Source: UBA11889 sp046582115 (lineage in GTDB: Bacteria > Pseudomonadota > Gammaproteobacteria > Pseudomonadales > Azotimanducaceae). Taken from it: 64,000 nucleotides of DNA. Positions 8,640 through 17,194 of this stretch are shown here, in pieces. The notes under the pieces are model-generated. The model ran no database searches. It was not told where the DNA came from and saw only the letters and a list, made by a program, of their open reading frames with translations. Position 1 is the first letter of the stretch. Every line of letters starts with the position of its first letter. The DNA lies in contig JAYGFA010000088.1 of NCBI GenBank assembly GCA_046582115.1, forward strand, positions 1 to 64,000, given 5' to 3'. Both the position numbers and the translations under genes were made by a program.

Positions 8640-8665
8640 TCGGTGTCCGAGCGGACGTCAATTCA

Positions 8666-10954
8666 TCAGAGAAACACACTCGGTGTTTCGTGATGGGGGA
8701 TAGCCCGCTCGAGTCCAGCCCCAATGAGCTGGTCACGAATAAAATCGAGTATTTCCTCGGCATCGTCCATTTTCCGGACGCGCGCAAGGATACGTCGGCA
8801 ATCCCTCATCGACACATTCCGAATCACCCACTTTACCTTCGGTAAATTCGCGGCATTCATTGACAGGACGTCATAACCCATCGCTACACAAAGGATAGCG
8901 CCTTCCGGCGTTCCGGCGAGTTCTCCACATATGCCAATTCCCTTTTGTTCTGCATGAGCGGCCTTAGCTAGCTCGCGTAACGCGTGTAGGACTGAGGGGT
9001 GCATTTCTTGATAGAGATTCGCGACTCGCGGATTATTGCGATCGACCGCCAACATGTATTGGGTGAGGTCGTTGGATCCAACCGCAAGAAAATCGACCTG
9101 GCGTGCGATCACGCGAGCCTGATGGATTACCGCTGGAACCTCCATCATCACACCAATTTGCGGCACCTTTGCAACAAGGCCCTCGTCCCGAACCTCACGG
9201 TATGCCCTCAAAATAAGCGCCTTCGCTTCTGTGACCTCACGCTTATCGGTCACCATCGGGAGCATAATGCGGAGGTCGGATTCTAGCCCCACGCTCGCCT
9301 TTATCATTGCCCTAACCTGGACCAGAAAAATCTCTGGGTGATCGAGCGTTACACGGATACCCCGCCACCCTAAAAAGGGATTGTCCTCGTCAATTGGGAA
9401 ATACGGCAACGCTTTGTCGCCACCAATATCAAGCGTCCGCATAGTGACCGGTCGAGGATTAAATGCCTCTAAATGCTCTCTATATATCACCCGCTGTTCT
9501 TCCTCAGTCGGGAAACGATCTCTGGATGCAAACGGGATTTCTGTTCGAAAAAGCCCAATTCCCTCAGCGCCACGGTCTAGGGAACGCGTGATTTCGCCCA
9601 CAAGACCGATATTCACCCAGAGATTTAACCGATAGCCATCCAGCGTTTCGCTCGGCTGATCCTTTAAGGGCTCGAGTTCCTTAAGGAACTCGGCCTCTTC
9701 AGCTATTAACCCGCGATAGTGATTAATCACCTGCGGAGTCGGATTGCCCACCAGTTCGCCATAAAAACCATCCACAACAACTGTTTGATTCTCGAATTCG
9801 TATAGGGGTAGTTCTAACGCGCCCATGATGGCGGGAATGTTGAGGGCTCGCGCTAAAATGGCGGTGTGTGAATTACTAGACCCCCGCAACGATACGATGC
9901 CTTTCAAACGCTCAGGCGGTACGTCTGACACCATCGACGCGGTTACTTCTTCTCCTATCAGAATGGCCTGGTCCGGAAAATAAAATTTATCTTTGCGGAT
10001 ATCCTGTAGATACGCTAGGACGCGTTGCCCTAGCTCTCTGACATCGGCAACTCTTTCCCGTAGATATGAGTTTTCAACTTGCTGTAGCTTCGACACGTGC
10101 CTAATGATGACTGCCCGGAGCGCGCCCTGTGCCCAGTTTCCTTGACGAATTTCCTCTCGAACTTCACCTGCTATCGCGGAATCATCCAGCATATGCAGGT
10201 ACGCGGAAAATAATGCGCGCTCTTCTGGCGGTAGGTGTCGGGACAAGGCCCGGTTGGTCTTCTCGATATCGGCGCGGACCCGTTCGATCGCACGATCAAA
10301 GGTCGTCAACTCGGCGAAAACATCATCGACCTCCTTGTCGGGCACATGGTCAAAATTAGCCGACGCGCTAATGACAACGGCGGTACCAATAGCAATCCCT
10401 GGGGCCCCTGCGATCCCTTTATACCTGACATCACTCGGGACATACTCCGCATTCAATAAGGCCGAAACGCTTCCCGTGGCTTCGGCATGCGCGACGACAT
10501 TCGCCAACTGAGCGGCAAGAGTGGTTAGAAAAGCTTCCTCATCTTCGTGAAAACGTCGATCTTCCCTCTGTTGGGCAGTTATGACACCCAGAACTCTACG
10601 ATTATGAATTACTGGAACACCCAGAAACGCGGAAAACGGTTCTTCCCCTATTTCCGAAAAGTGCCGATAGCGCGGATGCTCTGATGCGTTTTCTATGTTC
10701 AGTGGTTCACCGCGTTCGGCAACAAGCCCCACGACGCCTTCACCGGGAGCAAGCGATACCTTCCCGATTGCGCTTCTATGGAACCCTTCGTTTTCGATTA
10801 ACCTTAAGTTGCCAGTGACTTTGTCAAATACGTAGATGGAGCAGACTTCAGTGCCGAGAATTAAACACACCCGCGCGACAATAATGCCCAGTGCGTGTTC
10901 GAAACTCGGAGCGGTATCAACATCCTGACTAATCTGTCGAAGTGCGTCGAGCAC
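8666..10954 (-). CDS. ptsP: PtsP, enzyme I of the nitrogen phosphotransferase system
   Basis: 762 residues from a GTG immediately after the rppH stop (TAAGTG). It has an N-terminal GAF domain (about 1-155), the enzyme I swivelling domain with the phospho-accepting histidine H363 in GSSNSHTAILARALNIPAI, and the C-terminal PEP-binding barrel ending with the GIGICGELAG cysteine motif. PtsP takes phosphate from PEP and passes it to NPr and EIIA-Ntr, a regulatory chain for nitrogen, potassium and envelope stress that does not transport sugars. The rppH-ptsP pair is the standard gammaproteobacterial order. The partner genes ptsN and ptsO are not in this window. Confidence 0.97.
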   Translation of the reverse strand: MLDALRQISQDVDTAPSFEHALGIIVARVCLILGTEVCSIYVFDKVTGNLRLIENEGFHRSAIGKVSLAPGEGVVGLVAERGEPLNIENASEHPRYRHFSEIGEEPFSAFLGVPVIHNRRVLGVITAQQREDRRFHEDEEAFLTTLAAQLANVVAHAEATGSVSALLNAEYVPSDVRYKGIAGAPGIAIGTAVVISASANFDHVPDKEVDDVFAELTTFDRAIERVRADIEKTNRALSRHLPPEERALFSAYLHMLDDSAIAGEVREEIRQGNWAQGALRAVIIRHVSKLQQVENSYLRERVADVRELGQRVLAYLQDIRKDKFYFPDQAILIGEEVTASMVSDVPPERLKGIVSLRGSSNSHTAILARALNIPAIMGALELPLYEFENQTVVVDGFYGELVGNPTPQVINHYRGLIAEEAEFLKELEPLKDQPSETLDGYRLNLWVNIGLVGEITRSLDRGAEGIGLFRTEIPFASRDRFPTEEEQRVIYREHLEAFNPRPVTMRTLDIGGDKALPYFPIDEDNPFLGWRGIRVTLDHPEIFLVQVRAMIKASVGLESDLRIMLPMVTDKREVTEAKALILRAYREVRDEGLVAKVPQIGVMMEVPAVIHQARVIARQVDFLAVGSNDLTQYMLAVDRNNPRVANLYQEMHPSVLHALRELAKAAHAEQKGIGICGELAGTPEGAILCVAMGYDVLSMNAANLPKVKWVIRNVSMRDCRRILARVRKMDDAEEILDFIRDQLIGAGLERAIPHHETPSVFL

Positions 10955-11458
10955 TTACGTGTCCCCGACTTGTAAGGCTGGCGCGAGCTCACGCAACGCC
11001 TGACGATAAACGTCCTGTTTGAACGCAACGATCTCAGTCACCGGATACCAATAACTAACCCAACGCCAAGCATCAAACTCGGGTTTATCCGATCGTTTCA
11101 TCGAAATGTCTTTTTCGTCTCCTACCAATTGAAGTAAATACCACTTCTGCTTTTGTCCCCTAAAATGAGAACTTGAGTTGTGGCGTCGCAATCGCTTAGG
11201 TAGTTGGTAGCGGAGCCAGCTTCTCGTAGCCGCGAGTATTTTGACCGATTTCGGCGTCAGGCCTACTTCTTCGAATAGTTCCCGGTAGAGAGCATCTTCG
11301 GGCGTTTCATTCAAATGCATTCCTCCTTGTGGGAATTGCCAAGCGTTGTCGCCACCAACTCGACGTGCCCACAAAACGTCGCCTAATGTATTAGAGATGA
11401 CGATGCCGACGTTCGGTCGAAAGCCTTGTGAATCGAGATTTTCAACGTCTCTTCGCAT
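10955..11458 (-). CDS. rppH: RNA pyrophosphohydrolase RppH
   Basis: 167 residues. RppH removes pyrophosphate from the 5' triphosphate of mRNAs and so starts RNase E-dependent decay. The Nudix box G-x5-E-x7-R-E-x-x-E-E-x-G is complete at residues 45-67 (GGMHLNETPEDALYRELFEE). The preceding RPNVGIVISN and QFPQGG are the RppH-type context. The N-terminus is about seven residues longer than in E. coli, but no internal start fits better. It is the promoter-proximal gene of rppH-ptsP, divergent from the DUF255 gene. Confidence 0.96.
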   Translation of the reverse strand: MRRDVENLDSQGFRPNVGIVISNTLGDVLWARRVGGDNAWQFPQGGMHLNETPEDALYRELFEEVGLTPKSVKILAATRSWLRYQLPKRLRRHNSSSHFRGQKQKWYLLQLVGDEKDISMKRSDKPEFDAWRWVSYWYPVTEIVAFKQDVYRQALRELAPALQVGDT

Positions 11459-11594
11459 GCGACGATTCTTTCATAATCAACTCCTGCGAAGCCACTAGCT
11501 CCTCGGTCGAACTTCTCCGTGCAGCGATCCGGTTTTTCCGGGTGTTCTTACAATTCAGCAAAGTTATTATTCCGCCAGTACACCAAGGTAAAGA

Positions 11595-12134
11595 ATGAAC
11601 CAGCTCGAGAACGAACCCAGTCCCTATCTCCGACAACATGCCACGAACCCCGTCCATTGGTACCCGTGGGGGAGCAAGGCCCTCGAAAAGGCAGTGGACG
11701 AAGATAAGCCCATACTTCTATCCATCGGCTATTCATCATGTCACTGGTGTCATGTGATGGCCCATGAATCTTTTGAGAATGAGACCACCGCGTCGGTGAT
11801 GAACGAGAACTTCGTCAATATAAAAGTAGATCGAGAGGAACGTCCCGATATCGATCAGATATATCAAACGGCCCATCACGTGCTCACTCAACGCACGGGC
11901 GGTTGGCCGCTCACGATGTTTCTTGACCCACGGACTCATCTGCCGTTTTTTGGTGGTACCTATTTCCCTCCTACACCACGCTTCAATCTTCCCGGGTTTA
12001 AAGACTTACTGATGAGGGTGAGTAGCACTTACCGCGATAACAAGACAGACCTGGTATCTCAGAGTAAAAAACTAAGCGCCGTGCTCGCACAAATGAACGT
12101 GACGCCCGACGCGCAAGGAATAGACATCCGATAA
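11595..12134 (+). CDS. DUF255 thioredoxin-like domain protein, N-terminal half of a split gene
   Basis: 179 residues ending at an in-frame TAA (12132-12134). It matches the first third of YyaL/SSP411-type proteins: SPYLRQHATNPVHWYPWG at the start, a thioredoxin-like SSCHWCHVM (C49, C52), and GGWPLTMFLDP. The next open frame begins two codons after the TAA in the same phase and carries the rest of the family. Together they span 694 codons, the normal full length, so this was one gene. AAGGT precedes the ATG. The family's function is uncertain; a redox or sugar-related role is proposed from the domains only. Confidence 0.85.
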   Translation: MNQLENEPSPYLRQHATNPVHWYPWGSKALEKAVDEDKPILLSIGYSSCHWCHVMAHESFENETTASVMNENFVNIKVDREERPDIDQIYQTAHHVLTQRTGGWPLTMFLDPRTHLPFFGGTYFPPTPRFNLPGFKDLLMRVSSTYRDNKTDLVSQSKKLSAVLAQMNVTPDAQGIDIR

Positions 12135-12140
12135 TTACTC

Positions 12141-13676
12141 ATGACCGCAAGGGATCAACTTGCATCCCGCTATGACAGCATCCATGGGGGTTTTGGATCC
12201 GCGCCAAAGTTCCCCATGCCAGCGAATATCGAGCGACTACTTCGCCACTGGGCCTACTCAAGAGACGACGACGTCGACCGTGACGCCTTCGATATGGCGC
12301 TGACGACCCTCACGCGGATCGCCAGGGGTGGGATCTACGATCATGTGGGCGGTGGTTTCTGTCGATACTCTACCGACGCCGAATGGATGATCCCTCACTT
12401 CGAGAAGATGTTGTACGATAATGGAACGCTCATGAGTCTCTTTGCTGATGCCTTGGGACTTGGTCCAGATCCACTGTTTGAGAGCGCACTTACCGAAACA
12501 GCCGATTGGGTCGTTCGCGATATGCAACATCCGGAAGGCGGTTATTACACGTCTCTGGATGCGGATTCAGGTGGAGTCGAGGGCAGCTACTACGTATGGC
12601 GTAGAAACGACGTTCGTAGTCTTTTAACTGCCGACGAATACGTCATTGTTGAGACGTTATATGGTTTGGACAAACCAGCGAATTTTGAAGGCAAGTGGAA
12701 TTTTCATCGTCGAGATGCGTGGCGCGCCGTCATTGAAAGACTAGGCCTCGAAACAGGAAAAGCGGAAACACTTCTTCAATCGGCTAAAGCAAAACTTCTC
12801 CATAATCGCTCTGAGCGGACTGCACCAGTACGAGACGAGAAAATACTCACTTCGTGGAACGGTCTGGCGATCAAAGGGATGGCAAAAGCCGCGATGCGTT
12901 TTAATCAGCAAACCTGGCTCGATTCATCTCAACGCGCCGTCGACTTTATTCGTAACAATTGCTTTGACGGACACCGGCTCTCTTCCGTCTGGAACAATGA
13001 CGTTGTTGGCCATGATGGCTTTCTCGACGACTACGCGAATCTCCTCGACGGATTACTCTCGTTGTTGGAGGCCCAGTGGCGTTCTCAAGACATCAAATTG
13101 GCGGAAGCACTTGCCGATATTTTATTGTCCAAATTCCTTGACGAAGATGGCGGCTTCTTCTTTACGGCCCATGACCAAGAAAAGCTGATCCAACGTCCCA
13201 AGCCACTCCTCGACGACGCCCTGCCTCCGGGAAATGGAACCGTTGCCGTTGCCCTACTGAAATTGGGACACTTGCTTAATGCACCGCGGTATGTTGACGC
13301 CGCCCAGCAAACACTAGATTGGGCGCGCGCTTCCATCGAGCGTTATCCCGCGGGACACTGCACGGTGCTCGTCGCTCTCGAATCTCGCCTGTATTCTCCA
13401 GAACAAATCATCGTGCGTGGGCCGCGGGGATCTATAGGTCCTTGGATATCCATCGCACGCGAAGGCTACAGCCCAGCGCGGTGTGTCTATGGAATCCCAT
13501 ACGACGAACCGGGACCAATTCCGCCTCAGCTTCCAGCGCTCGTTTCGACCGAAACTCGCCAGCTCGTCAGCGCGTACGTCTGCCGTGATCTCAGCTGTAC
13601 ACCGGCGATAACGGATTTTGAAGACTACAAACGCACGATTAAAGGTAGGCCTCACGATGCAAGACTGGACAAGTAG
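12141..13676 (+). CDS. DUF255 protein, C-terminal glycosidase-like half of the split gene
   Basis: 511 residues from an ATG at 12141, in phase with the frame before the TAA at 12132. The start region (DSIHGGFGSAPKFPMPANIE) is the family's conserved linker into an (alpha/alpha)6 six-hairpin domain like that of N-acylglucosamine 2-epimerases. GGIYDHVGGGFCRYS, WMIPHFEKMLYDNGTL, DADSGGVEGSYYVW and DEKILTSWNGLAI are further family landmarks. No Shine-Dalgarno is positioned before the ATG (AAGGA is about 20 bases away), so translation would depend on reinitiation or readthrough. I see no other stop or frameshift in either half. It may be a functional split gene or a recent nonsense mutation. Confidence 0.85.
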   Translation: MTARDQLASRYDSIHGGFGSAPKFPMPANIERLLRHWAYSRDDDVDRDAFDMALTTLTRIARGGIYDHVGGGFCRYSTDAEWMIPHFEKMLYDNGTLMSLFADALGLGPDPLFESALTETADWVVRDMQHPEGGYYTSLDADSGGVEGSYYVWRRNDVRSLLTADEYVIVETLYGLDKPANFEGKWNFHRRDAWRAVIERLGLETGKAETLLQSAKAKLLHNRSERTAPVRDEKILTSWNGLAIKGMAKAAMRFNQQTWLDSSQRAVDFIRNNCFDGHRLSSVWNNDVVGHDGFLDDYANLLDGLLSLLEAQWRSQDIKLAEALADILLSKFLDEDGGFFFTAHDQEKLIQRPKPLLDDALPPGNGTVAVALLKLGHLLNAPRYVDAAQQTLDWARASIERYPAGHCTVLVALESRLYSPEQIIVRGPRGSIGPWISIAREGYSPARCVYGIPYDEPGPIPPQLPALVSTETRQLVSAYVCRDLSCTPAITDFEDYKRTIKGRPHDARLDK

Positions 13677-13677
13677 T

Positions 13678-14070
13678 TCAAACCTCATTCTCCGCTACTT
13701 CTAGATAGGCGACAGCGTCCAACAGATCCTCAAGTTCTTTTACGTCTGAGGGTTCAAGTGCAAAAAACCAGCCGTTGCCGTAAGGGTCTAGATTGACCGT
13801 CTCCGGCGAATCTTCCAGGGCCCGATTGACAGCGATGACAACACCACTAACAGGAGCATAAATATCGGACGCAGCCTTGACCGACTCCACGACTCCAGCC
13901 GCAACCGACCCTTGGATCGACTGTCCAATCTGGGGCAATTCGATGTACACGATGTCACCGAGCGCACCCTGAGCGTAATCAGTAATGCCAACTGTTATGC
14001 GCCCGTCCTCTTCGAGCCGCGCCCACTCATGGCTTTCGGCGTAATAGATACCCTCTGGGGTTTCACTCAT
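13678..14070 (-). CDS. gcvH: Glycine cleavage system H protein GcvH
   Basis: 130 residues. The ATG at 14070 is chosen because AAGGAG lies eight bases upstream, the best ribosome site seen in the window, and because SETPEGIYYAESHEW is the normal N-terminus. GcvH carries the lipoyl arm that moves the aminomethyl group of glycine between the P, T and L proteins. The lipoyl lysine is K65 in VESVKAASD. gcvT and gcvP, often adjacent, are absent here. The 241 bases upstream show no recognisable glycine riboswitch. It is convergent with the DUF255 gene, with a single base between them. Confidence 0.96.
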   Translation of the reverse strand: MSETPEGIYYAESHEWARLEEDGRITVGITDYAQGALGDIVYIELPQIGQSIQGSVAAGVVESVKAASDIYAPVSGVVIAVNRALEDSPETVNLDPYGNGWFFALEPSDVKELEDLLDAVAYLEVAENEV

Positions 14071-14311
14071 CGCCCCGCTCCTTTCCCGATGTGAAGGATC
14101 CATTGCAATTTTGACTGCCACAACTATGACTTATCCAGCTTCTTGACACACCGATGAACTCTCGTAATAACGCAACCAGGACCATTCTTGCCCGATCTAG
14201 CGAGCAAGCGTGCTCTCTTCCATACCGGTGAAACTTGCGGTCTGAAGTCCTCGGGCGGAAGCTGCTACGTCCTTCTAAGGAACTAAGTAATTACAGATGG
14301 CACCAGGTCGT

Positions 14312-15484
14312 TCAATAAAGGGTTGCAAGGGGTCCTAGGCCCATCGCTTCGCGCATCAATTGATACTTAAGAGCAGGGACATTATTCACTGTCCGGACAC
14401 CAACATTGCGTACCCATCTACCGTAGGGTCCCGAGGTACCATAGGTTCGATCGAAGATATCCATAAGGGCGAGCATCATTCGGGCGCGGGCGCGGCGCCT
14501 TGTCGCAAATCGACGCCATATACCGTCCTGTCCCAAATCACTTTTGAGATGCCGAACAACGGCTTCAATCCCCTGCACATCTTCCAAGCCCATATTGACA
14601 CCTTGACCGGCAAGCGGATGCATCGTCCGCGCTGCATCCCCAATCACGATAACGCGTGGCATTGGGTTAAAGTCGGAGACGAGCGATTGCCCAATCGGAA
14701 AACCAACCCGCTCGCCGACATCAGTCATCTCACCCAGAATGGACTCGGATTCGTAGGTCAAGGCCGCCGCAAACGCTCGTCCGTCGAGTGCGAGCAGCTC
14801 ATCTTGTCGCGTGGCCGGTATGCTCCATACAACCGAAACACTCCGTTCCTCCGGGAGCGGCAGCAACGCCAAGATTCCGTCTCCGAAATGTTGCAGAGCG
14901 CAGCCTCCGTGTGGATCAACCGTACGAGCAACGGTCCCGATGGCCGTTCCCACACTTCGATAATTCTGTATTGAAATTCCAAGGCGCTTGAGTGTGCCGG
15001 ACTGCCGACCTTCGGCGATCACAAGGCAAGCCGCCGTTACGTCTTCTTTATCGATGGTCAACCTTACGGCATCCCAAGAATGCTCTACAGCATCAACGGT
15101 ACTCGGTGCCCTAACCTCAACTCTGCCGGCCAAATTTGTCCACAGCCGTTCAACTAGAACATTAACTTCCACGACTTCCGCTAGAACTTCAGCATCGATT
15201 TCGCTGGCATCAAAAACTATTGTGGCGGTCCCTTCTCGCTCCCAAACTCGAATCCGCTTAATTGGTCCTCGGCGGATATCTTCGATCGCATCCAAACTTG
15301 CCAACAGACGCAATGATCCCGGTGAAAGTGCAACCGTGCGTACATCGAACCCTTCGCTAGGACACGGTGTTTGCGGGACTCTCGAATCAACTAACAGGAT
15401 GTGCCAACCACGGCGAGCTAGGCAGAGTGCAGCACACGATCCGACAATACCGCCCCCGGTAATGATGGCATCGAAGTCAGGCAT
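14312..15484 (-). CDS. UbiH/UbiF/UbiI-family ubiquinone biosynthesis FAD monooxygenase
   Basis: 390 residues from the ATG at 15484; a TTG five codons upstream is less likely. The N-terminal FAD motif is DAIITGGGIVGSCAALCLARR. The second FAD motif, GDAARTMHPLAGQGVNMGLED, is the family hallmark. These enzymes hydroxylate the aromatic ring at C1, C5 or C6 during ubiquinone synthesis. Sequence alone does not let me say which position. In E. coli two such genes lie beside pepP and gcvTHP; here only one is present, between gcvH and the zapA cluster. It could be a broader-specificity enzyme or have a partner elsewhere. Confidence 0.9.
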   Translation of the reverse strand: MPDFDAIITGGGIVGSCAALCLARRGWHILLVDSRVPQTPCPSEGFDVRTVALSPGSLRLLASLDAIEDIRRGPIKRIRVWEREGTATIVFDASEIDAEVLAEVVEVNVLVERLWTNLAGRVEVRAPSTVDAVEHSWDAVRLTIDKEDVTAACLVIAEGRQSGTLKRLGISIQNYRSVGTAIGTVARTVDPHGGCALQHFGDGILALLPLPEERSVSVVWSIPATRQDELLALDGRAFAAALTYESESILGEMTDVGERVGFPIGQSLVSDFNPMPRVIVIGDAARTMHPLAGQGVNMGLEDVQGIEAVVRHLKSDLGQDGIWRRFATRRRARARMMLALMDIFDRTYGTSGPYGRWVRNVGVRTVNNVPALKYQLMREAMGLGPLATLY

Positions 15485-15783
15485 TCGAACATAGCCCAAA
15501 GTCGCCCGCTGGTTCCGGCGAATATGAATTCATTCCATCGACGTCAAGAAGTTCCATCCCGACCTCGAAAATCTCTCCTCAAGCTCTATTTCTATCGGCA
15601 GAGACCGGCTTGCAATCCTGCCGCGCAACTCCGCCAAGGTAATCAATTCGACCGCATGAATCGCGAGTATATCGAGATCACTCAAAATCGGTAGCACACG
15701 TATATCGACAAACTAGTGGGCTTCACAACCTCTAGGATTCGAGAGACACTACCGCATTCGGGGATCAATCCCCAAGGAAACCC
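15485..15783. other. Intergenic region between the hydroxylase gene and the zapA cluster
   Basis: 299 bases with no convincing gene. In related genomes pepP and an UPF0149 (ygfB) gene occupy this place, but I could not recognise residues of either. A minus-strand frame at 15530-15685 (51 codons, TTG start, no ribosome site) is the only open stretch and resembles nothing I know. At the right edge, GGGGATCAATCCCC can form a small hairpin just before the AAGGA of the next gene. Confidence 0.5.
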
Positions 15784-15987
15784 ATGGCTATTAACGATCT
15801 CGAAGCGCTAGAAGAGAAGGTCGACGAGCTTATCGCACTGTGCGAAGTCCTGGTCGAGGAAAATCAAGTGCTTAAAACCCGCCAGCAAAGCTTGACAACC
15901 GAACGGGCCAAGCTTGTCGAAAAGAACGAGCGCGTAAAAACTCGGGTTGAATCGATGATTGCGCGCCTGAAGGCACTTCATAAATGA
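15784..15987 (+). CDS. Small coiled-coil protein upstream of zapA (TIGR02449 type)
   Basis: 67 residues, almost entirely a heptad-rich helix (LEALEEKVDELIALCEVL, then VEENQVLKTRQQSL), ending in ARLKALHK. This matches the short TIGR02449-type family found just before zapA in gammaproteobacteria. Its likeness to ZapB suggests a division-linked scaffold, but that is inference. AAGGA lies six bases before the ATG. The stop overlaps the zapA start as ATGA, so the two are probably translated together. Confidence 0.85.
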   Translation: MAINDLEALEEKVDELIALCEVLVEENQVLKTRQQSLTTERAKLVEKNERVKTRVESMIARLKALHK

Positions 15988-16301
15988 GCAAAACTCAAAC
16001 TACAACGGTGAAGGTGAAAATTCTCGATCGTGAGTTTCAAGTCGCCTGTCCTGAAGATGAGGTCGACGAGTTGAACGTCTCGGCACAAGAGCTAGACAAA
16101 CGAATGCGAACCACTCAGAGCTCCGTAAACATTGTCGGTCTCGAGCGAATAGCGATCATGACCGCACTCAACATCACGCACGAATATCTCGGTATCAAGG
16201 GGAAGAGCGACGAGGTCGAAGGCCTCGCCGATGGAAAGTTAGCAGAACTAACGAAACGTCTGTCCAAAGTCATTGCGTCGCAAAAGAAACGCATTGCGTA
16301 G
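15984..16301 (+). CDS. zapA: Cell division protein ZapA
   Basis: 105 residues. ZapA binds FtsZ and bundles protofilaments at the Z ring. The N-terminal globular part (VKVKILDREFQVACPEDE, then ELDKRMR) is followed by a long C-terminal helix for dimer and tetramer formation. The block IVGLERIAIMTALNITHEYL is typical of the family. It is coupled by a four-base overlap to the small coiled-coil gene and followed by 6S RNA and fau, the order conserved across gammaproteobacteria. Confidence 0.95.
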   Translation: MSKTQTTTVKVKILDREFQVACPEDEVDELNVSAQELDKRMRTTQSSVNIVGLERIAIMTALNITHEYLGIKGKSDEVEGLADGKLAELTKRLSKVIASQKKRIA

Positions 16302-16382
16302 GGACTTATCGAACTCCACATGGTCGCCAAGCCACATTTTTCGTTCGCGATAATCGCTCCGCATCGATTCAGACATTTTCGC

Positions 16383-16388
16383 TATACT
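16383..16388 (+). promoter_or_regulatory. Probable -10 element of the 6S RNA promoter
   Basis: TATACT lies about eight bases before the predicted 5' end of 6S RNA. No good -35 hexamer is visible 16-18 bases upstream, so the assignment rests on the -10 and its spacing. Confidence 0.5.
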
Positions 16389-16395
16389 GGTTGGG

Positions 16396-16576
16396 CTTCC
16401 TGGAATGTGCGCCAGTTGGTGTCGTCCTTGAGCCGTTAGAAAAAAATAGGGGATTCCGGCGTCGGCGCCGGTGTGCATACCCAACGCATTCGCCGCGGGT
16501 AGCCTTAGATGCCGCCCGGGTCACCGCCTTGAACCAAGACGGTTCAGGGCCAACCAAACAGCGGCATTCCGGTGGC
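16396..16576 (+). ncRNA. ssrS: 6S RNA
   Basis: About 180 bases between zapA and fau, the conserved locus. 6S RNA folds like an open promoter and sequesters sigma-70 RNA polymerase in stationary phase. The 5' arm CTGGAATGT pairs with the 3' arm GCATTCCGG. The conserved 5' strand of the central bubble, CCTTGAGCCG, is present, and the 3' strand CCTTGAACCAAGACGGTTCAGG closely resembles the E. coli CCUUGAACCAAGGGUUCAAGG. Exact ends are estimated from the terminal pairing. A strong terminator follows directly. Confidence 0.93.
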
Positions 16577-16577
16577 G

Positions 16578-16605
16578 AAACGCACTCGTTTTGGCGAGTG
16601 CGTTT
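16578..16605 (+). terminator. Intrinsic terminator of 6S RNA
   Basis: A perfect 11-base-pair stem (AAACGCACTCG with CGAGTGCGTTT) around the loop TTTTGG, ending in T residues. It follows the 3' end of 6S RNA by one or two bases and precedes the fau start by 17 bases, so fau transcription depends on readthrough or on its own start. Confidence 0.8.
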
Positions 16606-16622
16606 GCGTTAAGAGGTTGAGA

Positions 16623-17174
16623 ATGCCCGACAATATTCGACAACGGTTTCGTGAGGCGCGGCAAGCTCTGTCGGAAAACACCCAACGCGAACACGCCCGA
16701 GCGGTAAGAAATGCCCTAGGCGCTTCATCTTTAATCAGTCAAACAACAGTCATCGGATGCTACCTTGCGAGTGACGGTGAAGTTGACCTTGGCCCAACTA
16801 TCGACCTGTTCTGGGCGCGAAAAATCGCAACAGCGGTACCCGTCGTTCGAGCAAACGCGATGTCGTTTTGTGCATACGCAAAAGAAACAGATACCTCGGT
16901 GAGTCGATGGGGGATTCGCGAACCTATTTCGTCATCTCATATCGATATAAACGACCTCTCCATCGTCCTCGTCCCCTTGGTTGCTTTTACAAATCGAGGT
17001 CAGCGGTTAGGACGGGGGCAGGGTTACTACGATCGTGCATTCGAGTCTTTACCGCGCCCGATACTTATCGGTGTAGCTCATGAAGCACAACGTGCACCAA
17101 CGCTCGCCTCAAAGGAATCGGACGTCGGTTTGGATGGTATCGTCAGCGAGAACGGTCTGACTATGGTGACCTAA
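16623..17174 (+). CDS. fau: 5-formyltetrahydrofolate cyclo-ligase
   Basis: 183 residues from the ATG at 16623. Earlier in-frame starts fall inside the 6S terminator, and AGAGG precedes this ATG. The enzyme (YgfA/MTHFS) converts 5-formyl-THF to 5,10-methenyl-THF with ATP, removing an inhibitor of one-carbon enzymes. The family signature NRGQRLGRGQGYYDRAF is at about residues 124-140. VIGCYLASDGEVDLGP near the N-terminus fits the substrate side. It is the partner gene of 6S RNA in its conserved locus, and fits the cluster of folate genes in this window (folA, thyA, metF, gcvH). Confidence 0.95.
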   Translation: MPDNIRQRFREARQALSENTQREHARAVRNALGASSLISQTTVIGCYLASDGEVDLGPTIDLFWARKIATAVPVVRANAMSFCAYAKETDTSVSRWGIREPISSSHIDINDLSIVLVPLVAFTNRGQRLGRGQGYYDRAFESLPRPILIGVAHEAQRAPTLASKESDVGLDGIVSENGLTMVT

Positions 17175-17183
17175 TTCCCCGGT

Positions 17184-17189
17184 TATACT
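17184..17189 (+). promoter_or_regulatory. Possible -10 element directly before def
   Basis: TATACT ends six bases before the def ATG. If used, the transcript would start at or next to the start codon and be leaderless, which agrees with the absence of any Shine-Dalgarno. No good -35 is seen. Confidence 0.3.
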
Positions 17190-17194
17190 GGGTC

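Noticed and set aside
14071..14311. Glycine riboswitch upstream of gcvH
   Set aside because: The conserved core elements of the glycine aptamer are not present on the minus strand; only unrelated purine-rich stretches are seen.
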